Shown piece by piece: positions 10,840-21,221 of a DNA stretch of 34,055 bases. Position 1 is the stretch's first letter, and every line of letters starts with the position of its first letter. The stretch covers positions 33,372 to 67,426 of the forward strand of contig FLMG01002090.1 of assembly GCA_900088475.1 (NCBI GenBank). Direction: 5' to 3'. This stretch comes from Hyphochytrium catenoides. Lineage: Eukaryota; Sar; Hyphochytriomycetes; Hyphochytriales; Hyphochytriaceae. Made by a program: the position numbers and the translations under genes. The notes under the pieces are model-generated. The model saw only the letters and a list, made by a program, of their open reading frames with translations. It had not been told where the DNA came from and did not search any database.

Positions 10840-13800
10840 ATGCAGATCTCAAACGTCCCAACGGGCCAACCTGGTCCAGCTTCTGCAGATGAGGTGCTGA
10901 ATAGGGCCATACAAACCCTTGCTGATGACGCAAAGGCTAATCTGGGCGTAGCTTTCGCGCTTTGCTACGTGTACGATGGAAACACTGCACTGCTTAGGGG
11001 AATGACGAGCGAGCTAGACGAGCGTCATGTACCCAAGCGGATAGCTGTGCAACTTGATGTGCTTGAGAGACAAGAAGAAGAGCAGCATGAGGATCTATGG
11101 TCAATAGGGAGGGCTATTTCTTCAAGGAGGATGACGAAGGTGGTTGACTGCCAGAAGAAGGTGCTAAGGTCTCCTGCATCCTACTCTGCCGTATCCGTGC
11201 CTCTTGAGCTCTCCGCCGAGGACGATGGAGTTCTGGGCGTCCTAGTCTTGGGCTTCGATGCAGGGAAAGAGGTTGACAGGGTCTTGCAAGGCTTTTTAGA
11301 GCTGCTTGCTCGGCAGCTCGCTCACTTGATCTCCTCAACTCGGACCTACGAAGAACAGAGAATGAGAGCAGAAGCTCTGGCAGAGATTGACCGCGCAAAG
11401 ACTATCTTCTTCCAAAATAGTAAGTGCCAGCTGTGCTTGTTGGAGCTTCTCCTCGTCCCCATTGTTCGGCTCCCGATTGGTCTTATTGATAACTACTGAC
11501 CCAGTCTTCCTGCCTTCTCGTCTCTCTTCGCCTATTGCTTACGACTGCCACCGGCTGTGTCCCCTGCTGGAACTTCTCTTTGGCGCTTGGCTGGGTCTTC
11601 ATTAGTCTCCCATGAGTTTAGGACACCGATACACTTAGGTAAGGAGACAAGGCATGGATGCTGTGTACTGGTGGCGTTTAACTGCGTCGTCTGCTTTATT
11701 AACTCCTAGTGCTGAGCATTTGCCAAGCCAATTAGGGCACAGTCATCATGTACTATGACACTTCTGGTGTGCCTTTGAGCCGCCGCTGTTCTTCTCTCGG
11801 TACCATGATATGAGCATTGCCATGCCATGCGATTCACTTGTTCACCCTCACTTTCTCTTCTTGAGCTTCATTGCTCTTACTACTTCCTTTTCTTTGGATG
11901 CTATGTATGTTGACCTCTCTCTAATCCTATCTTCTCTGCTGTCCGTGCACTCCTATTAATAGGGCTTGCGAATATCAGAGACGTGCTAGACAGCACGGCT
12001 GGTGTACTGCCTTTGGAAGCCACAGAAAAGCTAGAAATGGCATACAGCAACTCCCTGCGGCTTCTTAAACTCGTCAACTCTCTTCTAGAGTTCTCCACCA
12101 TTGAGGCCGACAGGCAGAGAGCCAACTTTGTACCCGCCAATCTTTCTGCTCTCACTAAAGACGTAGCCAGCATGTTCGAGTCAGCCTTTCAGGAGGCTGG
12201 GATAGCCTTCAGTGTAGACGTCGAGAGCTTTCCGGGGGATGTCGAAGTGTACATAGACAAGGATATGTGGGAGAAGATTGTGCTTAACTTGGTGTCTAAT
12301 GCCATCAAGTATACTCTAGCGGGCAAGGTGGGAGTGAGACTAGTCCACGAAGCAGGTAATATGGAAGGCGTAGACCTTGGCCAGACAGATTACGCCGTCC
12401 TTACGGTGTCTGATACTGGCATTGGCATCCCAGAGAAGGACGTCCCGCTTCTCTTTAACCGCTTCTACCGCGTGCAAGGCCCTCAAGGTCGGAGTATCGA
12501 GGGCTCCGGAATAGGCTGTCCTCTGGTGAAAGAAATGGTCAACTTCCACTCAGGGACCATTGAAGTACAGTCCAAGCTCGGTGAAGGGACCACCTTCACG
12601 GTGCGGATACCGATGAAAAAGGCTGTCTCTTCCTCGCCTGCCACTTCTTCTAGTGCTCCCTTATCCTGTCGCCCTTCCCGCAAGGTAGAAGACAATCTTC
12701 TTCAACGAAGAGCCTTTGTCGAAGAGGCTTTAAGGTGGTTGCCTGAGCAGTCTGTTACTCGAAAAAGCAAGGCCTTAGGCACCCTTCGTCCATCTCCTCT
12801 ATTGATTGCAGAAGGAGAGAGGAGAGGGACGGACAGCTGTGCTTCTCCACTCTCACCTTCAGCCAAGGCTGTCATCCTCCTCGTTGACGACAACGCCGAT
12901 ATGCGGAACTATATACGGTCTGCTCTGACTAGTGAGGGATACGATGTAGTCCTAAGGAATAATGGGCTGGAAGCATACCAGTATCTGCAGGATGAGAAGA
13001 ACACGTTGCCTGATCTTATTGTGTCAGACATTATGATGCCCTACATGGATGGGCTGGAACTTCTTGATAAAGTGAGAGCGGGCATAAACAAGAGATTGAC
13101 ATCTCATACACCTGTTATTTTTCTCTCTGCTAGAGCTGGCAAGGAAGCGAGGTTGAATGGTCTGCAACAGGGAGCCGACGACTACCTGGTCAAGCCTTTC
13201 TCAAAGCAAGAGCTCCTCTCCCGTGTAGAGTTTCATCTGTCAATAGCGGTTACCAGGAAGAGATTGGAAGAACAGGTGTCAGAGCAAACGAAAGAGCTGC
13301 AGGAAAGCGAGAGGAGATATCGAGAGCTCGCAGAAAATGTCCCTGTAGGAATCTACATCTTGGATACTGAGGGAAAAGTCACCTTTGCTAATGATTGTTG
13401 GAAGACTCTCTTCGGCCTAAAGCGCAGTCAAAGCGAAGAAGAAAATCTGGATGCCTGGGAGCCTCAGGTCCATCCTGACGACAGGGCAAAGGCAAAAGAT
13501 CTATTCATTAACAGAGCTATTGAGATGAGTAGAGAGAGTTCAATGGAGTTACGACTTGTCAGATCCGATAGCGCGGTGGCGTTTGTCTACGCTAGACAGA
13601 TTCCTACCTTCAAGGACAGCAGACTCACAGGTTTCTTCGGGGTGACAACGGATATCACCAAGACAAAGGAGTTAGAAGAGGAGAACATCAGAGCAATCAG
13701 GAGGACAGAACTTGAGCAGCGCAAGAGAGCAGAAGAAGCGGAAGAGAACAGAAGCAGGCTTCAGACGTATGTGGACGTCATCTCTCATGAGATCCGAAAT

Positions 13801-15728
13801 CCCATCAGCAACATTTTGAACATTGCGGATGTGTTGAAGGATCGGTTCCTGGAAGTCGAGAAGATGTTGGCAGATTCTTCTGTGCTTACTTGGCATGATG
13901 ACAGCAAAAGGAGTAGGACCTTCACTAACCTGCAGAATGACGTGGAGCTTCTCAGTGCGTTAGAGCTCTGTGCCAATCATCAGCGTCTTATTACCGACGA
14001 CGTACTTGAGCTCTCTCGCTTACAGGGCACTCAGTTTGTCCTTTCTGACGAGGCATTTGATCCAAGGTTGATGCTGAAAGACGTCATAAAGATGTTCCGA
14101 GTTAGATTGGAAGAGGAACAAGTGCAGGTTTCCCTGCACATGCCCTCTGAAGAAGAAATCTCACTCTTGCCGAAGACCCTCCTTGGAGACTCAAAACGAA
14201 TCAGTCAAGTGCTGATCAACCTTATCTCCAACGCTCTCAAGTTCATGGCCAAGGCACAAAGAAAGCATCTAATCATATCTCTCTCTGCTGACCCTGGTAG
14301 TCGCATATCGGCGAAAGGGAAGGAGGAAGAAGGGTCCAGAATACTGAGGTACACTGTGACAGACACGGGCATGGGGATGACCCAGGAAGAACAAGCCAGT
14401 CTCTTCCGTCCGTTTTCGCAAGCCAACATCAAGACCTACAAGGAGTACGGCGGTTCAGGTAAGCTCGCTTTGTCAGTCTCAGCCTCAATAACTTTTTGAC
14501 CTTATCCTCTGACTTGCCGCCGTCCCACGCTGGATGGGCCTTGATCCCACTACTGACTTCAGCTACCTGCTCTGTCTCTTGTCTTCAACATGCAAGCTTA
14601 AGAGGTCAGCGGTTTCTCTTGAGTTGGGCTTGGTATCTTGCTGATAGATCTCATAGATCCTTCTTCGTTATCGTCAAGTGACTCTGTACCTTCTTCTAAT
14701 GCCTCCTCCTGTAGGCATGGGCCTCTTTATCAGTCGCATTCTGGTTGAGAAGCTTGGCGGCTCCATTCAAGTCAAGAGCAAGTTAGGGTGTGAGACCTCT
14801 TTCACCTTCACGGCGGTTTGCAAGTGTCTCGCGACGGCTCCATCCCCTTTGTCCCTATCTTTAGCAACTTCCTCGGCTGCTGACCCGTCACCAGCTCCTG
14901 GTAGCTTGAAGACTACGAGCAAGAGAGACAGCCTTCCTCTCGAGCAACTTTCTGTGCTTCAAGGAAAGCGAGTATTGATTGTCGATGATAATGTGCTGAA
15001 CCAGAAAATCCTGAATAAGCAGCTCAGGTCGGTTGGTATGCGAACAGCGGTAGCAGACAATGGACTTGAGGCGGTACACATCATACAAAGGAGCCAATCT
15101 TTTGAGGAATCGCGCTTTGACATCGTCCTTATGGACGTAGAGAGTAAGTGTCGCTGGGAACACTGCTATCCTAATGTCTCTCGCTCTATCGGAGTCAAAC
15201 GTCACTTTTTGAGGAAGGGAAGCGCTTTATTATATCATTTTGTTCTGCTTTCTTCACGAGCTTGCATGCGGCAGACCAGAAGATGAAGATGTGTGATCCT
15301 TAATGCTGGTTTAAATAGCGACTGCTGACTGTGCGCGGCATCTGCCGCTTGCTCATTCAGTGTCCGTGCTCTTTTAAGTAGTTTCCTCGCTCCACCATCA
15401 TCGATGGTTCCTTTCTCAGCTGATGTTCAGTTCACTTGTCTTCAACATCTACAAGCAAGCAGGCAGCTGACATCCCTTTCTGCCGCATTTGCTGCTCTTC
15501 TTAGTGCCTGTACTGAATGGCGTGGAGGCAGTGCAAGAAATTCGCAAGTGGGAGCGAAGCATTGGACTGCCAGCGGTTGTTGTTATTGGTTTGTCAGGCA
15601 ATGCACGCGAAGAGCACGTTCAGGAAGCTCTTCGAGCCGGCATGACGAGCTATGCCACGAAGCCTTACAAGAGAGAGGCATTGATCTCTAGAATTGTCAA
15701 GCTGCTGCTTCAGCAGCCGCCTGTGTAA
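10840..15728 (+). CDS. Dual hybrid histidine kinase, copy B (five exons, no N-terminal PAS)
   Basis: Exons: 10840–11419, 11606–11638, 11963–14458, 14715–15143, 15505–15728, total 3762 nt (1253 aa). Introns are 186, 324, 256 and 361 nt, all phase 1, at exactly the same codons as the last four introns of copy A. Domains: GAF about 12–172; HisKA1 H196 (SHEFRTPIHL); HATPase1 with NLVSNAIKY at about 313, DTGIGI, and G2 motif GSGIGCP at about 385; receiver 1 with VDDN, D560 in SDIMMP and K615; PAS about 651–771; HisKA2 H813 (SHEIRNP); HATPase2 with NLISNALKF (about 957) and DTGMGM; receiver 2 with IVDDN (about 1126), D1177 and TKPYKRE. All phosphorelay residues are present in both cores and both receivers, so the enzyme looks active. 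ATG 10840 aligns with the Met of the ERRM motif between PAS and GAF in copy A. No PAS domain is recognised upstream, so copy B is N-terminally shorter or has an unseen 5' exon. Its head-to-head position and shared introns imply inverted duplication. Confidence 0.88.
11606..11638 (+). other. 33-nt microexon carrying the first H-box (kinase B)
   Basis: The sequence CTTCATTAG precedes a 33-nt exon followed by GTAAGGAG. It encodes the same ten residues as in copy A, SHEFRTPIHL, with different synonymous codons (CAT GAG TTT AGG ACA CCG ATA versus CAC GAG TTC AGG ACC CCC ATT). Both flanking introns are phase 1 (186 and 324 nt). Conservation of size, phase and product in both paralogues supports the call strongly. 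Confidence 0.88.
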
Positions 15729-17587
15729 CTATCCTAACTGCTGCGGAGAATGTAGACAACCTCTCAGTGTAAGGAAGAGAGCTTGGGCTGTCAAATAGAG
15801 CTTTAGCCTTTCTGGTTACTAGATTTACCCCTCGTCTCACGGAATCTATCCGCGTCGCTAGCATGTTACGTTTACCTTATAGAGAGGTAGTATAATAGAT
15901 TTATTCTAGGAATGCAGCCGCAGCTTGGACGTCTCATACGGTCTCAAATTGTCAAGCTCATCAACACATCTCATTGAGTATATGGAGGCGTCAGGGTGTG
16001 GAGAAGACGAGCAAACTGATAAATGAAGGAGCTGCTTCATCTTCAGAGGGCCTACGCTGTCCCGTCCTCCACCTTCCAGGCAGTAAAGGGAGTGTTCCAG
16101 AGCAGGATGATGGAAGGAGCCACCATGCAGCTTATGTCTTCCTTCCCGAGTCCTAGAGGGCTGGGCGAGAGCCTGCCTCATCTAGGATAAGATGCTCCGA
16201 GTCCGCGCCCATCCTCGTCGTCTGGGGGATTCTTTCGTATCGTTTATCATGTAGCTTTGCACAGGAGGTGACAATGCAAGGAGGTAGCCTGAGGTCACTT
16301 GATCATGAGACCTTCCATAGAGAGATAAATAGCTGACAAGGGGCAAGGGGTTCCTCAAGCTACTAGCACCTGGGTGCAAGACAGGGTAAGGCTTTCTTGT
16401 GGTTCATTCACAGAAAAGAGAAAGCCCTACCCCTTACAGCATCATCGTCTTTCTTTTCGTCGCCGCCTATGATTTCCTTGCTTGTAGCTAAGTAAATGCA
16501 GATCGCTTGTTCGACGCGACATAACGTACCACCAGCAGTAGTACAACGAAGAAGCAACACTCCTGGTAACGTCCAGAATGGTTCGCGTGCCGCCGAGGAA
16601 AGCCGACAAGATAATAGCTAAAACCATTGGACTGTCGTTAAACTTTAAGAGCAGCTGAGATGCTACTGCCAGCAAGGAACGACGTATCTGTCTGGAGATC
16701 TCACATCTGGTAACAACATCACGTGTTCGTGCCTGTAACTAAGGCTAGAAGAAAGAGGGTAGCTCCTTGGTGGTGGGTGATTGCAAAGAGCAGACCAATG
16801 CCATGAGAGTCCAAGCAAGTAGCAAAAGTGCAAATCACTGGCAGCTGTAGCAAATGGCGCCGTCGGCACAGGCACACTCCTTGTGATCTACCTCCTCTCT
16901 ACGGTCGTGTAGCCACCCAGCTTCGTTAACACCTAGCTCAGTAGCATAACTCCTCTTAGCCAGGCAATCGTTGACATACCATTACTTACCACCTCCAAAC
17001 TGCCATTAAGCCGCCACTCGCGTCACTAGTGCTTGTCGATATGCTCTCAGCTAGTAGTGGCCTTCTCACAACCTACCATCGGCCGCTGGTCCTAGCAAAA
17101 AGAGAAACTCATAGAAACATTAAAATCGTCCTCGTTCAAACTGTTTCTTGGTGTCTTGTCTGCTTGGACGCACCAGCCTATTTTGAGGGCCATGTCCTAG
17201 ACCCGGTCCTAGACCCGTCGCCTTTGCTTGTGGAGTCAAGTGGAAAGAAACTTAGCTAGAAGTAGAAGGCCACCACACACGCACTGGCGGCAGGGGCAGA
17301 AGAAGGAGAGATAAAGCCCACCGCAACGAAAGCGTCAGCGTAACAAGCCAGTCCATGACGTGAAAGGCCTTCCTTTTAGAAGTGAATGATGATGGCTCAA
17401 GACGGTGGATGACAGACATACCAAGCACGTAGTTGCAGACTAAGGGTGGATATTGTGAGTACATGTAGTTAGTGTTTGAAAGGTAGTAGCCCTCCTGGAT
17501 AACACTTAAGCACTTTAGATGTGTGGGCAGTGCGACGCTCCTGCTGCTTTCAGCTCCTGTCCCTCTTCTTTCAGTCTATGGTTCCTT
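15729..17587. other. Intergenic, no gene recognised
   Basis: This region lies between the tail ends of copy B (plus) and the AMPK-like kinase (minus), so the two genes converge here and it should hold both 3' UTRs. Only short ORFs without domain motifs are present. A perfect 12-bp tandem duplication, GTCCTAGACCCG twice, lies at 17194–17217. I see no RNA gene or transposon end. Confidence 0.5.
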
Positions 17588-19237
17588 TCAGATAAGAGTT
17601 ACATTCTCTGAAAGCTCTTCGTCCTCCTCTGCATCCGCTTTCGTTGGGGAAAGGAAGCTGACATCCACGGCAGGGATAGCAGCGGCAGGTCCGCCCTTGG
17701 GAGGAGGGTCGATCACGATACCCGAGAGCTTTTCACAGAGCCTCTTGAAGATCTGCTGGAACTGAAGCAAACTTCCACTTCTCCGAGAGACAGAAACAAT
17801 GCGAAGGTTTTCCTACAAAGAAGGAGAGAAAAGAGAGGGAAACAGACACAGAGAAAGGGGAATTGTTCAACATCAAAGACACTGAGGGGAGGATAAGCAG
17901 ACGGAGTTAAGAGAGAGAGAGAGCCATATCCCTCTCTTCTCCATCTCCTATAAGACTGCCTTTACCTCCTTGGATTCATAAATATTCGCAACCACTTCAG
18001 CTTGAGCTCCTGACTCCTGCACTAAGGCCTTGATTTTATAATTCTCAGGGTTAACCTTCAGGTTCTGTGCTCCCATGGAGCGAAGACATTCCTCCACGAT
18101 GCCCAACAGAGATGGAGCGGGAAGGGCGGAGAAAAAGTGTGTGTATCGGGCCACATGCTCTGTCTGATGCGGCTCATACTGTATGGGCTTTGGTGTCTCT
18201 GCTCCGTAGTCGTAGCTTACGGATCGGACAAGGTTTGAGGAGAAGGGATCAAACTCGTCGCCTGCTCCTCCACCCCCTGACTGGCGGCCTGCAGCCTTCT
18301 GCTCCTTCTCTAACCTCTTCTTCTCCTCCACTTGCGCCTTCCTATTCTGTAAATCTTGGACTATGAGGGGCATTGGCGTGCTTCCTGCTTGGTACCAAGG
18401 ATCGGCCTCAATGTCCGCAATGGTGGCTCTCCTTTTCGGATCGATGACAAAAATCTTGCTGAGTAACTGCATGGCACCAAGTGAGAACTTTGCATTGCGT
18501 CTATGGGCTTCCCAGAAGCGCTGATACCGCCCGTGGAGGAGCTGACCGAACCACCAGTCGGAAGGATCAGCCGTGTTGAAAGGGGGGAATGCAGCCAACA
18601 TCACGAAGAGAACACAGCCAGCAGACCAAATGTCGGCCGCTGCAGCGTTGTATGGCTTTCTTTGTATCACTTCTGGGGCCATATAACATTGTGTGCCGCA
18701 CGCTGTGAAGCTGAGAGACATAGCACCCTCCTCCTCTTCATGAATTGCAGCAAGACCAAAATCTGCGATCTTTAGACTGAAGTCTTGGGCTAATAGAAGA
18801 TTCTCTGGCTTGATGTCTCTATGATGCACTCCTGCTGCATGGCAGGCCTTTAGCCCTTGGATTAGCATCTGGAAGTAGGCTCTAGCGATGTGCTCTGGGA
18901 AGCTTCCCGTGTACATCATAAAATCAAAGAGCTCTCCGCCGCTGGCTAACTCGACCACCAGGCAGAAGATGTCCTTCGTAGTGCCATTCTTCTTAGGGTA
19001 GTGCGCACCAAGGATGAAATCGATCATCGGCAGAACAAAGGGATGAGATACTCTCTTCATGGCAGTGATCTCTCGCTGCAGGTTGCTCATTTGCCGCTGT
19101 GTGATGCCTGACTTGTTCATGATCTTCAATGCTACATAGTCGCCTGTCACTCGGTGCCGTCCTAACTTGACTTTGCCCGAGATGCCCTTCCCTAATGTGT
19201 GAAGCACTTCATATTCTCCTATGTATCGCCCCGTCAT
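17588..19237 (-). CDS. CAMK/AMPK (SNF1)-like Ser/Thr protein kinase with KA1-like C-terminus
   Basis: Two exons, 19237–17966 and 17812–17588, split by a 153-nt phase-0 intron (GAG|GTAAAG … TTTGTAG|GAAAAC), give 498 aa. Kinase domain about 10–283: glycine loop GKGISG (16–21), VALK lysine K38, αC glutamate E56, HRD with D141, DFG with D159, activation-loop TACGT with T178 at the position phosphorylated by LKB1-type kinases in AMPKs, and APE at 187–189. The segment PKKNGTTKDIF lengthens the strand before the hinge, and DWWF…RFWEAH occurs in the C-lobe; I associate both with stramenopile AMPK relatives. A charged linker follows. The segment from about 365 to 460 resembles a KA1 domain (ALPAPSLLGIVEECL … ENLRIVSVSRRSGSLLQFQQIFKRLCEKL), which in this family binds acidic lipids or regulates the kinase. 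The intron falls inside this domain, and only the spliced reading completes it. ATG 19237 is the first in-frame Met; the upstream extension to 19258 starts with TTG. It looks catalytically active. Confidence 0.9.
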
Positions 19238-19540
19238 CTTGCACCAACTCTGATACAAAAGTCGTTGATGGTGCTATTTTGATGGACCTGTGCAGTGGCT
19301 GGACAATGTGAAAGTGAGCTGCAGTCACATAGACGAGTCAGAAGTGGAGAACACGGGATGATGCGATCAGTCACCGGGCTGAGCAGAGAGAAGACAGGAG
19401 AGAGATGTCAGATGTGCTGACCTGGTGTCTGTTATAGACTTCTGTCTTGCCCTGGGAAAGAGAAACTGAGCTTGAACTCCACACCCGCGAGAGTGTCCTG
19501 CTGCTCGTCTCCCGCGCTCTTCATCAACAACCTGTCTGAG

Positions 19541-19592
19541 CTGCTCCTGCTCCTGCTCCTGCTTCTGCTCCTGCTGCTACTGCTGCTGCTGC
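19541..19592. repeat. (GCTCCT/GCT)n trinucleotide repeat
   Basis: Repeated CTGCTC and CTGCTG units lie just upstream of the AMPK-like kinase gene. On the minus strand one frame reads as Ser/Arg repeats and on the plus strand as poly-Leu. I treat both as repeat artefacts in the 5' flank. Confidence 0.85.
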
Positions 19593-21193
19593 GCTTGTTC
19601 ATCAGAAAAATTCTGGCGCGACTTTGTCCGTGGTCTTGGTCATCCTGCTGCTCTCTCTGACATTCTGTCACTTCTTCTCTCGTCTCCTCTGGCTCGTGGG
19701 ACGCTCTTGTCGCGCTCTCAAATTAGTGGACTCTTTCTCTTACGGAATATTGTGTTTTAGAGTATTTAGATATATTTCTTGCACGTCTATCTCTATCTCG
19801 TGACCATACTTGAGGGTAGCTCTCGCTTTATCTGTCTCACTCTGTCTTGTCTCCAGCTCTACTGGTTTTCCGTACGACTATGAGGAGTTCTACTCCCTGC
19901 CCCGCATCCTATTCCTACTCCGCATAGCCTGACGACCATTGTGGAAAATAGCCTCTTTCTCCAAATAATATTCCGCCTATTGTGGAGGCTGTGTTGAGGG
20001 TTGACCATCCCTCTGACATTCACTCTGCGTGCAATCCCCTTAAAACATGTCAGAATAATATATCAACAACATGCACTCTGCCACATTCTTTGACGGAGAG
20101 CAGAATAATATTTGGAACACAGGACCATTAGGATTCACTATAACTTTAAATATGGAGATATATATCCTGAATGAAGATCTGCATTGTTCAGGTTTGTGCA
20201 CAGCAGCCAGACGGCGACCTGCTGCTGGTGCGGCCTGTGTACCGCCGCAGGAGTGATGGTCGATAGATTGATAGATAGATAATAATAGCTTGGCTGTCTG
20301 TCTGGTCAGATAAAGCAGGGAGGGCTGGCGGCGGAGGACAGGATGATGAGGGTGATGGACACGGTAAAGGTGCCTATGATGCGTGGCCCAAGTGACAGAG
20401 CAGCTCTTCAGAAGCATGAAGAAGGTGATTGGAGAACAGCTCTTTAGCGAAGTCCAAGAAGAGGAAGAAACGTAGTAGTAGACGAAAGCATTCATCAATT
20501 ATTATGGCGGCGGGGAAGAAGGAGCAGCTCACATCACGAAAGAGCAAGAGTGAGGAAGCAAGATCATCAAAGAAGAGGAGAGTTGTTTCTTCTAAGAGGA
20601 GGAGGGAGGAGGGCCACTTGGCTGCTTGCATGACTTGATAATAATAGTAATAACCGTCCATAGTTAGATATATAAGGGCAACTTATCCTCTGCAACCGCT
20701 GTCTTCCTTCTTCTAGTAGTAGCATGCCTTTGTGGAGGCAAGCGAACCGTTCTGGAGCCACATAGAAGAGCGGAAGATATGAGAGAAACGATGTGTGGCA
20801 GCAGCAGCGTTGGTGGCGAACGCCATGATCCCTTCTATCTAAGAAGAGGAAGGACATTATTGTAGCCAGACCAACATCATACACAGCTCAATGACTAGTA
20901 GGAAGGATCATAATAGTAGATGACGACGACCGAAGCGAACAATCCACCTACTCATTTCATCGGATTAGCTATAAGCAACAGAGTATAGCATCATCGTACT
21001 TTTTTCTAAAGTGCCCACTGGTATTCTCCAAGTGCGGAGGGCACAATCAATGTTGAGCTCGCTTATGATAGGCAGGGGCATGTCTCTAGGCGACAGTCAC
21101 CGAAATATTTTGCTTTTCGCAACTACGTCGCGTCACGTTACGACTCTGTAAGGAAGACACTAGAGTAGAAGGTAGTATAGCTCATAGTTAAAG

Positions 21194-21221
21194 TTAGGGT
21201 TAGGGTTAGGGTTAGGGTTAG
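21194..21221 (+). repeat. Internal telomeric repeat (TTAGGG)4.7
   Basis: Four perfect TTAGGG units followed by TTAG, preceded by AAAG. It is flanked by unique sequence on both sides, with recognised genes further left and right, so it is interstitial and not a chromosome end. TTAGGG is the telomere unit of many eukaryotes, including vertebrates, fungi and many protists. Confidence 0.93.

Noticed and set aside
10677..10910. A minus-strand open frame opposite the start of kinase B reads with a faint PAS-like pattern (GPGWP … LSS … LYDEA), suggesting an inverted PAS segment.
   Set aside because: It overlaps the plus-strand GAF-coding frame, the resemblance is limited to a few residues with about 13 missing, and the nucleotide match to copy A is short. 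Chance on the opposite strand is more likely.
19432..19671. SR-like (Ser/Arg repeat) small protein on the minus strand upstream of the AMPK-like kinase.
   Set aside because: It is produced by the GCT/CCT repeat, begins with GTG, and no splice joins it in frame to the kinase.
20429..20638. Lys/Arg/Ser-rich 69-aa frame resembling a nuclear basic protein.
   Set aside because: It starts with TTG, consists of GA-rich sequence, and overlaps frames on the opposite strand; no supporting motif.
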